64,000 nucleotides of DNA from Aphanomyces cochlioides (GCA_019828595.1 JAHQRK010000034.1:124001-188000), one strand, 5' to 3'; shown: positions 35,629 through 47,485, counted from the first letter of the stretch. Made by a program: numbers and translations. Notes: generated by a model from the letters alone, not told the origin.

Positions 35629-36656
35629 TCAGCGTTTTGTTGCTCTTGATCGCCTTGTATTTTGTCTGCCGCGGAAGGAGGGTCAACAGCGCCATTTCCT
35701 TGAGCAACGGATTTGTCGACAATGTCTTGATTTGACTGGTCATTGTCATTGTTTGTCGATTGTTCCTCTTGAATAACTTCTCCAGAAGTATCACACGGCT
35801 TCGCTTGGCCGTTAATGTCGCCTGACCCATCCACCTCCGAGTGAATTTGAGTATTTCCCTCGTCGGTTAAGGCCTCGGTTTCAGTAGAATCCTTCCCCTC
35901 GGCGTCTCCAGAGACCATATCCACGTCCTCTTGAGATTTTTCTTCTTCCTCTCCCGTTCTAGGAGGCTCAGCACAGGGGGCGACGCGGTTGGTGGCTGCT
36001 GGCTCAGTCCCATTGGTCACGAGAAAGGCCGGGGCCAGACCCCCAGTGACAGGGGTAGAAGGGGAATCCATGCCATCCCCGCAGCACGGTGACTGGGGTA
36101 CACCATTGCTCCGGCGAGAACCCAAATCGGGATACCGCCCCCGCCCCTCCGAAGAGGCCCCTGGGGGGAAGTAGACAGAACCGCAGGGTGTGCCCATAGG
36201 GGGGGCCCTCGTAGCCTCTAGGGCTGGCATGGACCCCGTTTTCTCGCCGCCTTCAGTGGGGATCGACTCCAATTGGAGTCCAGGGAAGCAGCCACCACAG
36301 GCACAAGGCCCCAGTGGTTCGCCCTCCTGAGTGAGGGCTTCGCTAGACAAGTTAACGACAGTGGTCTGGGGGTCAACCACTGACCCACTGAGGTTGACCC
36401 CCCCTGGAACTCCGGCGAGTGGAGCACCAGGTGAAGCGCTGGGGGAGCGAGACGCAGATTGGTCTCCAGAGACGCTGTTGGGGTCGAACTCGACCTCCAC
36501 TTCGGCCCTAGGGTTAGGTGTAGAGACATTACTCACACCACTTCCGCCATCCTGATTGGACGACGAAAGTGGGTGAGGTGATACAATACCTGGAATGATG
36601 GTGACTCCGTGAGTGTTGGTCTCACGGAGCTCGGAACAGCTGTTGGCGTTGGACAT
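35613..36656 (-). pseudogene. ORF1 of M, N-terminal third (codons 1 to about 348)
   Basis: The ATG is at 36656 and the frame is open to the insertion point of P. It has the acidic low-complexity N-terminal region. The C run near 36400 has the intact number of seven. Confidence 0.88.
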
Positions 36657-36720
36657 TTTGAGCGCGGCGGCACTTGATAACTTCTTGACTTGAGGGGTAC
36701 GAGGCAAATTCGGAAGTCCC

Positions 36721-36733
36721 CTCCTTCTCATGG
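36721..36733. repeat. Target-site duplication of M, right copy
   Basis: CTCCTTCTCATGG, pairing with 12565-12577, 24 kb away. Three bases (CCC, 36718-36720) lie between it and M's 5' end and match neither side. Confidence 0.88.
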
Positions 36734-37748
36734 CTCTGATGTCGATATGTCTGGTGACAGCGATCCCCCTAACAACAATGGACAAGACAAACAACAAGAA
36801 GATGTGGAAATGTCTACCAACGAATCGCCCGCTCTTGCTCCACCAAGTGAGCAGCCCAAGAACTCGCTGGACCTTCAATTGGTAACGGGCTACCGGTCTG
36901 GACCAGCTCCAAAACGTACTTTGCCTTCGTCCCCACGTTTGGATCCCCTGCCGACATCCAACCGTTTTCATATCCTCGAAGAAGACGACGTGGAACTCTC
37001 GTTTGAAGACTTTGCAGTGCCTCGAATTGTATTGGAAGATTCAAGTGCGCCACGCCCGAAAAAGACCAAAGGCAAAGCGAAGAAACAACGACTTGACAAG
37101 TCTGCTGCAGCCCACCTCGAATTGGCGAAGAAGATCATTCGAGATAAGAAAGTCGAAGGCAGTATCACCGAATGTCAACGCATTTTGCGAGATGACCCTC
37201 AGCTCGTTGCACATGCTATGTACGCACAAGATGAAGACCTCAGTTTGTTTCAGTCACTTGTTGCAACCAAGACTATTGAGCGCAAGATGGCTTTGTTAAA
37301 AGCTCAAGGCAAGCCTCACAACTACAAACATCACGTCAACTTCATGGCTCAATACAAGATTCACCCGTCAGAAATCTTGGAAGAATTGACCACGGACATA
37401 CCAGAGATCAAGCGCATCCTCTTTGCACTTGCTACGATTGACTTATTCCTCTCAAATCGGGCCCCAGACCTCTACACAAACTCGGAGGCACTGACTGTTC
37501 TATTGAACCAAGAAGCAACAAGATTGCCTGACACCAACTGCTTGACGGACTGGTCGCTGTTTGCTTTGATCGAAAACTTCAGCGACAATCTCGAGAAGTT
37601 CACTTTGCCGGCTCCCGTCTTGTCGGCCATCTCGATGCTCAAAAGCATCACCAACAATTACCACATCGACGAGCTCTGCAGCAAAGCTCACCACTCCATG
37701 AACGCCGACGAAATTGATCCCCTCGATTTGGAGGACGATCAACTCTAA
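36734..37748 (+). pseudogene. ORF1 of copy C, C-terminal piece
   Basis: Continues in frame from 12577. Stop TAA at 37746-37748, 78 nt before the ORF2 ATG. It covers the second acidic region and the helical C-terminal domain. Confidence 0.88.
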
Positions 37749-37826
37749 GGCTTCTATCCCCTGCTTCAATCCATTTCAACCTCCCCTCTGACCCCTCCAT
37801 TCTACTCATTTTCATCTGTACTCGTG

Positions 37827-37892
37827 ATGAGTGACAACAACTTCTCCGATGTCCCAACTGAACTCGTGGACTGGGACCCACAAATCATCTCC
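37827..37892 (+). pseudogene. ORF2 of copy C, codons 1-22
   Basis: ATG at 37827. It is interrupted after CCACAAATCATCTCC by TT and the 5' end of T1. The gene resumes at 56277, after a second copy of the same 15 bases. Confidence 0.85.
37878..37892. repeat. 15-bp target-site duplication, left copy (array insertion)
   Basis: CCACAAATCATCTCC, repeated at 41125-41139 and 44372-44386 (internal array copies), at 56262-56276 (right end of the insertion), and on the minus strand at 31119-31133. Confidence 0.85.
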
Positions 37893-37955
37893 TTACTTCC
37901 GAATTTGCCTCGTACCCCTCAAGTCAAGAAGTTATCAAGTGCCGCCGCGCTCAAA

Positions 37956-40900
37956 ATGTCCAACGCCAACAGCTGTTCCGAGCTCCGTGAGACCAACACT
38001 CACGGAGTCACCATCATTCCAGGTATTGTATCACCTCACCCACTTTCGTCGTCCAATCAGGATGGCGGAAGTGGTGTGAGTAATGTCTCTACACCTAACC
38101 CTAGGGCCGAAGTGGAGGTCGAGTTCGACCCCAACAGCGTCTCTGGAGACCAATCTGCGTCTCGCTCCCCCAGCGCTTCACCTGGTGCTCCACTCGCCGG
38201 AGTTCCAGGGGGGGGTCAACCTCAGTGGGTCAGTGGTTGACCCCCAGACCACTGTCGTTAACTTGTCTAGCGAAGCCCTCACTCAGGAGGGCGAACCACT
38301 GGGGCCTTGTGCCTGTGGTGGCTGCTTCCCTGGACTCCAATTGGAGTCGATCCCCACTGAAGGCGGCGAGAAAACGGGGTCCATGCCAGCCCTAGAGGCT
38401 ACGAGGGCCCCCCCTATGGGCACACCCTGCGGTTCTGTCTACTTCCCCCCAGGGGCCTCTTCGGAGGGGCGGGGGCGGTATCCCGATTTGGGTTCTCGCC
38501 GGAGCAATGGTGTACCCCAGTCACCGTGCTGCGGGGATGGCATGGATTCCCCTTCTACCCCTGTCACTGGGGGTCTGGCCCCGGCCTTTCTCGTGACCAA
38601 TGGGACTGAGCCAGCAGCCACCAACCGCGTCGCCCCCTGTGCTGAGCCTCCTAGAACGGGAGAGGAAGAAGAAAAATCTCAAGAGGACGTGGATATGGTC
38701 TCTGGAGACGCCGAGGGGAAGGATTCTACTGAAACCGAAGCCTTAACCGACGAGGGAAATACTCAAATTCACTCTGAGGTTGATGGGTCAGGCGACATTA
38801 ACGGCCAAGCGAAGCCGTGTGATACTCCTGGAGAAGTTATTCAAGAGGAACAATCGACAAACAATGACAATGACCAGTCAAATCAAGACATTGTCGACAA
38901 ATCCGTTGCTCAAGGAAATGGCGCTGTTGATCCTCCTACCGCGGCAGACAAAATACAAGGCGATCAAGAGCAACAAAACGCTGAAAAGGCCAATCCATGG
39001 ACGCAAAAGGCTCCCGGCAAGGATTCAGCTTCGTCCAAGAAAGATTCCAAGCAAGGCAATGCCCCCAAAGGCGCGAAACATCGCAACACTGGTGCTCATG
39101 CTATTGCCGATGACGATATTGCGCGATGCGAGGCCATGGCGGACACATTCTACAAAGACTCTGGTGACATGGACGCCTTCATTGAAAACATTTTGCTCAC
39201 TCCCCAGTCCCAAGTGTACGAGCTCACAGTCAAGTTGGGCGAAGGCTACAAGGACTGGTCCGAAAAAGTCATCTGCGATCAATTTGTCAAGGAAAATCCT
39301 GGTTCGTTATGGGGCTCCAAATTTCCGAACATTTTGATCCACAAGAAGAACCCACAGACCATTGTGATCTCAAGTTACAACTTGTCTACGTGCGTGGAAA
39401 TGGGAGGCACAACGTTTCGACTTGGTGGCAAAGACTTCCTGGTTCCCAAATACTCGCGTTATGGCAACAACTACTACGTTACGTTCAACAAGGTCAGTCA
39501 CCCTTCGATGGCCAAGGCAATTGTCAAGAAAATGGCTGCATTGACCAAGTCAGTGATAGCAGCATTCAACCCTACTGCTGGTCAGAACATCAAGTCGCCG
39601 CATTTGAGAGTCATTTTCAAGTCGTCTGCGCCTCCTGCAGTGCTGGTGCCAAAATCCGGCGACGCACTACGCGAAATCACCATTACGGATCCGTCGGGTC
39701 AGCCTTTTGTCGTCGTGTTTCAGCACAAGATCGCTGCTCTGAACAAGACATTGCCTCCGTCGATTGTTTCACGACGTGCAGAGGCCAAGGCTGAAAAAGC
39801 GAAGGCAAAAGCGGCCAAGGCAGCGGCAAAATCTCCTCCGTCAGGAGAAAAAGAACCTGAACATGATGGAGACGATCATGATCAAGACCCTGGAACAAAT
39901 GCGGAAGGCGAGGCCGACTCAACTGAGGCATCTGAAGATGGTCAAGATGAACAACCACAGCCAACAGCTCCTTCTCATGGCTCTGATGTCGATATGTCTG
40001 GTGACAGCGATCCCCCTAACAACAATGGACAAGACAAACAACAAGAAGATGTGGAAATGTCTACCAACGAATCGCCCGCTCTTGCTCCACCAAGTGAGCA
40101 GCCCAAGAACTCGCTGGACCTTCAATTGGTAACGGGCTACCGGTCTGGACCAGCTCCAAAACGTACTTTGCCTTCGTCCCCACGTTTGGATCCCATGCCG
40201 ACATCCAACCGTTTTCATATCCTCGAAGAAGACGACGTGGAACTCTCGTTTGAAGACTTTGCAGTGCCTCGAATTGTATTGGAAGATTCAAGTGCGCCAC
40301 GCCCGAAAAAGACCAAAGGCAAAGCGAAGAAACAACGACTTAACAAGTCTGCTGCAGCCCACCTCGAATTGGCGAAGAAGATCATTCGAGACAAGAAAGT
40401 CGAAGGCAGTATCACCGAATGTCAACGCATTTTGCGAGATGACCCTCAGCTCGTTGCACATGCTATGTACGCACAAGATGAAGACCTCAGTTTGTTTCAG
40501 TCACTTGTTGCAACCAAGACTATTGAGCGCAAGATGGCTTTGTTAAAAGCTCAAGGCAAGCCTCACAACTACAAACATCACGTCAACTTCATGGCTCAAT
40601 ACAAGATTCACCCGTCAGAAATCTTGGAAGAATTGACCACGGACATACCAGAGATCAAGCGCATCCTCTTTGCACTTGCTACGATTGACTTATTCCTCTC
40701 AAATCGGGCCCCAGACCTCTACACAAACTCGGAGGCACTGACTGTTCTATTGAACCAAGAAGCAACAAGATTGCCTGACACCAACTGCTTGACGGACTGG
40801 TCGCTGTTTGCTTTGATCGAAAACTTCAGCGACAATCTCGAGAAGTTCACTTTGCCGGCTCCCGTCTTGTCGGCCATCTCGATGCTCAAAAGCATCACCA

Positions 40901-40995
40901 ACAATTACCACATCGACGAGCTCTGCAGCAAAGCTCACCACTCCATGAACGCCGACGAAATTGATCCCCTCGATTTGGAGGACGATCAACTCTAA
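37956..40995 (+). pseudogene. ORF1 of T1, one extra G
   Basis: ATG at 37956, stop at 40995; 3040 nt. The G run at 38208-38215 has eight G (seven in intact copies), breaking the frame at about codon 86. The rest is open. Confidence 0.9.
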
Positions 40996-41073
40996 GGCTT
41001 CTATCCCCTGCTTCAATCCATTTCAACCTCCCCTCTGACCCCTCCATTCTACTCATTTTCATCTGTACTCGTG

Positions 41074-41139
41074 ATGAGTGACAACAACTTCTCCGATGTC
41101 CCAACTGAACTCGTGGACTGGGACCCACAAATCATCTCC
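41074..41139 (+). pseudogene. ORF2 codons 1-22 at the end of T1
   Basis: ATG at 41074, cut by T2's 5' end. It reads in frame through T2's 5' UTR into T2's ORF1 up to the frameshift there. Confidence 0.88.
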
Positions 41140-41202
41140 TTACTTCCGAATTTGCCTCGTACCCCTCAAGTCAAGAAGTTATCAAGTGCCGCCGCGCTCA
41201 AA

Positions 41203-44200
41203 ATGTCCAACGCCAACAGCTGTTCCGAGCTCCGTGAGACCAACACTCACGGAGTCACCATCATTCCAGGTATTGTATCACCTCACCCACTTTCGTCGTC
41301 CAATCAGGATGGCGGAAGTGGTGTGAGTAATGTCTCTACACCTAACCCTAGGGCCGAAGTGGAGGTCGAGTTCGACCCCAACAGCGTCTCTGGAGACCAA
41401 TCTGCGTCTCGCTCCCCCAGCGCTTCACCTGGTGCTCCACTCGCCGGAGTTCCAGGGGGGGGTCAACCTCAGTGGGTCAGTGGTTGACCCCCAGACCACT
41501 GTCGTTAACTTGTCTAGCGAAGCCCTCACTCAGGAGGGCGAACCACTGGGGCCTTGTGCCTGTGGTGGCTGCTTCCCTGGACTCCAATTGGAGTCGATCC
41601 CCACTGAAGGCGGCGAGAAAACGGGGTCCATGCCAGCCCTAGAGGCTACGAGGGCCCCCCCTATGGGCACACCCTGCGGTTCTGTCTACTTCCCCCCAGG
41701 GGCCTCTTCGGAGGGGCGGGGGCGGTATCCCGATTTGGGTTCTCGCCGGAGCAATGGTGTACCCCAGTCACCGTGCTGCGGGGATGGCATGGATTCCCCT
41801 TCTACCCCTGTCACTGGGGGTCTGGCCCCGGCCTTTCTCGTGACCAATGGGACTGAGCCAGCAGCCACCAACCGCGTCGCCCCCTGTGCTGAGCCTCCTA
41901 GAACGGGAGAGGAAGAAGAAAAATCTCAAGAGGACGTGGATATGGTCTCTGGAGACGCCGAGGGGAAGGATTCTACTGAAACCGAAGCCTTAACCGACGA
42001 GGGAAATACTCAAATTCACTCTGAGGTTGATGGGTCAGGCGACATTAACGGCCAAGCGAAGCCGTGTGATACTCCTGGAGAAGTTATTCAAGAGGAACAA
42101 TCGACAAACAATGACAATGAACAGTCAAATCAAGACATTGTCGACAAATCCGTTGCTCAAGGAAATGGCGCTGTTGATCCTCCTACCGCGGCAGACAAAA
42201 TACAAGGCGATCAAGAGCAACAAAACGCTGAAAAGGCCAATCCATGGACGCAAAAGGCTCCCGGCAAGGATTCAGCTTCGTCCAAGAAAGATTCCAAGCA
42301 AGGCAATGCCCCCAAAGGCGCGAAACATCGCAACACTGGTGCTCATGCTATTGCCGATGACGATATTGCGCGATGCGAGGCCATGGCGGACACATTCTAC
42401 AAAGACTCTGGTGACATGGACGCCTTCATTGAAAACATTTTGCTCACTCCCCAGTCCCAAGTGTACGAGCTCACAGTCAAGTTGGGCGAAGGCTACAAGG
42501 ACTGGTCCGAAAAAGTCATCTGCGATCAATTTGTCAAGGAAAATCCTGGTTCGTTATGGGGCTCCAAATTTCCGAACATTTTGATCCACAAAAAGAACCC
42601 ACAGACCATTGTGATCTCAAGTTACAACTTGTCTACGTGCGTGGAAATGGGAGGCACAACGTTTCGACTTGGTGGCAAAGACTTCCTGGTTCCCAAATAC
42701 TCGCGTTATGGCAACAACTACTACGTTACGTTCAACAAGGTCAGTCACCCTTCGATGGCCAAGGCAATTGTCAAGAAAATGGCTGCATTGACCAAGTCAG
42801 TGATAGCAGCATTCAACCCTACTGCTGGTCAGAACATCAAGTCGCCGCATTTGAGAGTCATTTTCAAGTCGTCTGCGCCTCCTGCAGTGCTGGTGCCAAA
42901 ATCCGGCGACGCACTACGCGAAATCACCATTACGGATCCGTCGGGTCAGCCTTTTGTCGTCGTGTTTCAGCACAAGATCGCTGCTCTGAACAAGACATTG
43001 CCTCCGTCGATTGTTTCACGACGTGCAGAGGCCAAGGCTGAAAAAGCGAAGGCAAAAGCGGCCAAGGCAGCGGCAAAATCTCCTCCGTCAGGAGAAAAAG
43101 AACCTGAACATGATGGAGACGATCATGATCAAGACCCTGGAACAAATGCGGAAGGCGAGGCCGACTCAACTGAGGCATCTGAAGATGGTCAAGATGAACA
43201 ACCACAGCCAACAGCTCCTTCTCATGGCTCTGATGTCGATATGTCTGGTGACAGCGATCCCCCTAACAACAATGGACAAGACAAACAACAAGAAGATGTG
43301 GAAATGTCTACCAACGAATCGCCCGCTCTTGCTCCACCAAGTGAGCAGCCCAAGAACTCGCTGGACCTTCAATTGGTAACGGGCTACCGGTCTGGACCAG
43401 CTCCAAAACGTACTTTGCCTTCGTCCCCACGTTTGGATCCCATGCCGACATCCAACCGTTTTCATATCCTCGAAGAAGACGACGTGGAACTCTCGTTTGA
43501 AGACTTTGCAGTGCCTCGAATTGTATTGGAAGATTCAAGTGCGCCACGCCCGAAAAAGACCAAAGGCAAAGCGAAGAAACAACGACTTAACAAGTCTGCT
43601 GCAGCCCACCTCGAATTGGCGAAGAAGATCATTCGAGACAAGAAAGTCGAAGGCAGTATCACCGAATGTCAACGCATTTTGCGAGATGACCCTCAGCTCG
43701 TTGCACATGCTATGTACGCACAAGATGAAGACCTCAGTTTGTTTCAGTCACTTGTTGCAACCAAGACTATTGAGCGCAAGATGGCTTTGTTAAAAGCTCA
43801 AGGCAAGCCTCACAACTACAAACATCACGTCAACTTCATGGCTCAATACAAGATTCACCCGTCAGAAATCTTGGAAGAATTGACCACGGACATACCAGAG
43901 ATCAAGCGCATCCTCTTTGCACTTGCTACGATTGACTTATTCCTCTCAAATCGGGCCCCAGACCTCTACACAAACTCGGAGGCACTGACTGTTCTATTGA
44001 ACCAAGAAGCAACAAGATTGCCTGACACCAACTGCTTGACGGACTGGTCGCTGTTTGCTTTGATCGAAAACTTCAGCGACAATCTCGAGAAGTTCACTTT
44101 GCCGGCTCCCGTCTTGTCGGCCATCTCGATGCTCAAAAGCATCACCAACAATTACCACATCGACGAGCTCTGCAGCAAAGCTCACCACTCCATGAACGCC

Positions 44201-44242
44201 GACGAAATTGATCCCCTCGATTTGGAGGACGATCAACTCTAA
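41203..44242 (+). pseudogene. ORF1 of T2, one extra G
   Basis: Same structure and same frameshift as T1 (eight G at 41455-41462). The shared lesion shows that T1 and T2 come from one broken ancestor by DNA duplication. Confidence 0.9.
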
Positions 44243-44320
44243 GGCTTCTATCCCCTGCTTCAATCCATTTCAACCTCCCCTCTGACCCCTCCATTCTACT
44301 CATTTTCATCTGTACTCGTG

Positions 44321-44386
44321 ATGAGTGACAACAACTTCTCCGATGTCCCAACTGAACTCGTGGACTGGGACCCACAAATCATCTCC
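44321..44386 (+). pseudogene. ORF2 codons 1-22 at the end of T2, fused in frame to ORF1 of S
   Basis: ATG at 44321. There is no stop through TT and the 5' UTR of S, so the frame continues into the intact ORF1 of S and ends at 47485 (1054 aa in all). A transcript from T2 could give ORF1 a 43-residue N-terminal extension. Confidence 0.85.
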
Positions 44387-44388
44387 TT

Positions 44389-44449
44389 ACTTCCGAATTT
44401 GCCTCGTACCCCTCAAGTCAAGAAGTTATCAAGTGCCGCCGCGCTCAAA
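44389..44449 (+). other. 5' UTR of S
   Basis: Same leader as in Q. The motif AATTTGCCTCGTAC lies at 44396-44409 and is complementary to 51699-51712. Confidence 0.72.
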
Positions 44450-47400
44450 ATGTCCAACGCCAACAGCTGTTCCGAGCTCCGTGAGACCAACACTCACGGA
44501 GTCACCATCATTCCAGGTATTGTATCACCTCACCCACTTTCGTCGTCCAATCAGGATGGCGGAAGTGGTGTGAGTAATGTCTCTACACCTAACCCTAGGG
44601 CCGAAGTGGAGGTCGAGTTCGACCCCAACAGCGTCTCTGGAGACCAATCTGCGTCTCGCTCCCCCAGCGCTTCACCTGGTGCTCCACTCGCCGGAGTTCC
44701 AGGGGGGGTCAACCTCAGTGGGTCAGTGGTTGACCCCCAGACCACTGTCGTTAACTTGTCTAGCGAAGCCCTCACTCAGGAGGGCGAACCACTGGGGCCT
44801 TGTGCCTGTGGTGGCTGCTTCCCTGGACTCCAATTGGAGTCGATCCCCACTGAAGGCGGCGAGAAAACGGGGTCCATGCCAGCCCTAGAGGCTACGAGGG
44901 CCCCCCCTATGGGCACACCCTGCGGTTCTGTCTACTTCCCCCAGGGGCCTTCGGAGGGGCGGGGGCGGTATCCCGATTTGGGTTCTCGCCGGAGCAATGG
45001 TGTACCCCAGTCACCGTGCTGCGGGGATGGCATGGATTCCCCTTCTACCCCTGTCACTGGGGGTCTGGCCCCGGCCTTTCTCGTGACCAATGGGACTGAG
45101 CCAGCAGCCACCAACCGCGTCGCCCCCTGTGCTGAGCCTCCTAGAACGGGAGAGGAAGAAGAAAAATCTCAAGAGGACGTGGATATGGTCTCTGGAGACG
45201 CCGAGGGGAAGGATTCTACTGAAACCGAAGCCTTAACCGACGAGGGAAATACTCAAATTCACTCTGAGGTTGATGGGTCAGGCGACATTAACGGCCAAGC
45301 GAAGCCGTGTGATACTCCTGGAGAAGTTATTCAAGAGGAACAATCGACAAACAATGACAATGAACAGTCAAATCAAGACATTGTCGACAAATCCGTTGCT
45401 CAAGGAAATGGCGCTGTTGATCCTCCTACCGCGGCAGACAAAATACAAGGCGATCAAGAGCAACAAAACGCTGAAAAGGCCAATCCATGGACGCAAAAGG
45501 CTCCCGGCAAGGATTCAGCTTCGTCCAAGAAAGATTCCAAGCAAGGCAATGCCCCCAAAGGCGCGAAACATCGCAACACTGGTGCTCATGCTATTGCCGA
45601 TGACGATATTGCGCGATGCGAGGCCATGGCGGACACATTCTACAAAGACTCTGGTGACATGGATGCCTTCATTGAAAACATTTTGCTCACTCCCCAGTCC
45701 CAAGTGTACGAGCTCACAGTCAAGTTGGGCGAAGGCTACAAGGACTGGTCCGAAAAAGTCATCTGCGATCAATTTGTCAAGGAAAATCCTGGTTCGTTAT
45801 GGGGCTCCAAATTTCCGAACATTTTGATCCACAAGAAGAACCCACAGACCATTGTGATCTCAAGTTACAACTTGTCTACGTGCGTGGAAATGGGAGGCAC
45901 AACGTTTCGACTTGGTGGCAAAGACTTCCTGGTTCCCAAATACTCGCGTTATGGCAACAACTACTACGTTACGTTCAACAAGGTCAGTCACCCTTCGATG
46001 GCCAAGGCAATTGTCAAGAAAATGGCTGCATTGACCAAGTCAGTGATAGCAGCATTCAACCCTACTGCTGGTCAGAACATCAAGTCGCCGCATTTGAGAG
46101 TCATTTTCAAGTCGTCTGCGCCTCCTGCAGTGCTGGTGCCAAAATCCGGCGACGCACTACGCGAAATCACCATTACGGATCCGTCGGGTCAGCCTTTTGT
46201 CGTCGTGTTTCAGCACAAGATCGCTGCTCTGAACAAGACATTGCCTCCGTCGATTGTTTCACGACGTGCAGAGGCCAAGGCTGAAAAAGCGAAGGCAAAA
46301 GCGGCCAAGGCAGCGGCAAAATCTCCTCCGTCAGGAGAAAAAGAACCTGAACATGATGGAGACGATCATGATCAAGACCCTGGAACAAATGCGGAAGGCG
46401 AGGCCGACTCAACTGAGGCATCTGGAGATCGTCAAGATGAACAACCACAGCCAACAGCTCCTTCTCATGGCTCTGATGTCGATATGTCTGGTGACAGCGA
46501 TCCCCCTAACAACAATGGACAAGACAAACAACAAGAAGATGTGGAAATGTCTACCAACGAATCGCCCGCTCTTGCTCCACCAAGTGAGCAGCCCAAGAAC
46601 TCGCTGGACCATCAATTGGTAACGGGCTACCGGTCTGGACCAGCTCCAAAACGTACTTTGCCTTCGTCTCCACGTTTGGATCCCCTGCCGACATCCAACC
46701 GTTTTCATATCCTCGAAGAAGACGACGTGGAACTCTCGTTTGAAGACTTTGCAGTGCCTCGAATTGTATTGGAAGATTCAAGTGCGCCACGCCCGAAAAA
46801 GACCAAAGGCAAAGCGAAGAAACAACGACTTGACAAGTCTGCTGCAGCCCACCTCGAATTGGCGAAGAAGATCATTCGAGACAAGAAAGTCGAAGGCAGT
46901 ATCACCGAATGTCAACGCATTTTGCGAGATGATCCTCAGCTCGTTGCACATGCTATGTACGCACAAGATGAAGACCTCAGTTTGTTTCAGTCACTTGTTG
47001 CAACCAAGACTATTGAGCGCAAGATGGCTTTGTTAAAAGCTCAAGGCAAGCCTCACAACTACAAACATCACGTCAACTTCATGGCTCAATACAAGATTCA
47101 CCCGTCAGAAATCTTGGAAGAATTGACCACGGACATACCAGAGATCAAGCGCATCCTCTTTGCACTTGCTACGATTGACTTATTCCTCTCAAATCGGGCC
47201 CCAGACCTCTACACAAACTCGGAGGCACTGACTGTTCTATTGAACCAAGAAGCAACAAGATTGCCTGACACCAACTGCTTGACGGACTGGTCGCTGTTTG
47301 CTTTGATCGAAAACTTCAGCGACAATCTCGAGAAGTTCACTTTGCCGGCTCCCGTCTTGTCGGCCATCTCGATGCTCAAAAGCATCACCAACAATTACCA

Positions 47401-47485
47401 CATCGACGAGCTCTGCAGCAAAGCTCACCACTCCATGAACGCCGACGAAATTGATCCCCTCGATTTGGAGGACGATCAACTCTAA
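44450..47485 (+). CDS. LINE ORF1 protein, intact (1011 aa)
   Basis: ATG at 44450, stop at 47485. It is one residue shorter than in Q because of a net 3-nt loss near 44938-44950 (PQGPSEG against PPGASSEG). Layout: Ser/Pro/Gly-rich start, acidic low-complexity part to about residue 370, a folded part at about 375-600 with GGKDFLVPKYSRYGNNYY, an A/K/E-rich helix near 605-625, a second acidic part, and a helical C-terminus ending DPLDLEDDQL. I recognise no RNA-binding domain. Its role as nucleic-acid-binding partner of ORF2 is assumed from its position in the element. ORF2 starts 78 nt downstream, so ORF2 needs reinitiation or an internal entry. Confidence 0.9.
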   Translation: MSNANSCSELRETNTHGVTIIPGIVSPHPLSSSNQDGGSGVSNVSTPNPRAEVEVEFDPNSVSGDQSASRSPSASPGAPLAGVPGGVNLSGSVVDPQTTVVNLSSEALTQEGEPLGPCACGGCFPGLQLESIPTEGGEKTGSMPALEATRAPPMGTPCGSVYFPQGPSEGRGRYPDLGSRRSNGVPQSPCCGDGMDSPSTPVTGGLAPAFLVTNGTEPAATNRVAPCAEPPRTGEEEEKSQEDVDMVSGDAEGKDSTETEALTDEGNTQIHSEVDGSGDINGQAKPCDTPGEVIQEEQSTNNDNEQSNQDIVDKSVAQGNGAVDPPTAADKIQGDQEQQNAEKANPWTQKAPGKDSASSKKDSKQGNAPKGAKHRNTGAHAIADDDIARCEAMADTFYKDSGDMDAFIENILLTPQSQVYELTVKLGEGYKDWSEKVICDQFVKENPGSLWGSKFPNILIHKKNPQTIVISSYNLSTCVEMGGTTFRLGGKDFLVPKYSRYGNNYYVTFNKVSHPSMAKAIVKKMAALTKSVIAAFNPTAGQNIKSPHLRVIFKSSAPPAVLVPKSGDALREITITDPSGQPFVVVFQHKIAALNKTLPPSIVSRRAEAKAEKAKAKAAKAAAKSPPSGEKEPEHDGDDHDQDPGTNAEGEADSTEASGDRQDEQPQPTAPSHGSDVDMSGDSDPPNNNGQDKQQEDVEMSTNESPALAPPSEQPKNSLDHQLVTGYRSGPAPKRTLPSSPRLDPLPTSNRFHILEEDDVELSFEDFAVPRIVLEDSSAPRPKKTKGKAKKQRLDKSAAAHLELAKKIIRDKKVEGSITECQRILRDDPQLVAHAMYAQDEDLSLFQSLVATKTIERKMALLKAQGKPHNYKHHVNFMAQYKIHPSEILEELTTDIPEIKRILFALATIDLFLSNRAPDLYTNSEALTVLLNQEATRLPDTNCLTDWSLFALIENFSDNLEKFTLPAPVLSAISMLKSITNNYHIDELCSKAHHSMNADEIDPLDLEDDQL

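Larger units (their letters stand above)
12578..36717 (-). mobile_element. LINE copy M, composite minus insertion in C
   Basis: Its 3' end at 12578 and 5' end at 36717 are bounded by the 13-bp duplication. Reading from the 5' end on the minus strand: ORF1 (35613-36656, interrupted by P, then 31263-33272), ORF2 codons 1-22 (31119-31184), copy U, rearranged material, then ORF2 codons 415-1351 (12724-15539). Three extra G (36718-36720, minus strand) separate the 5' end from the duplication. M holds the same dimer junction (ORF2 codon 22, then TT, then a new 5' end) as the plus-strand array. Confidence 0.75.
37895..44388 (+). repeat. Tandem array of two 3,247-bp units T1 and T2 (5' UTR, ORF1, spacer, ORF2 codons 1-22)
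   Basis: T1 is 37895-41141 and T2 is 41142-44388, followed by the full element S at 44389. Each unit ends with the same 15 bases plus TT. T1 and T2 share a one-base frameshift and differ at very few positions (for example GACCAG against GAACAG near 38875 and 42122), so the doubling is recent. Unequal exchange between ORF1 copies of an element-in-element insertion explains this. Confidence 0.9.
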
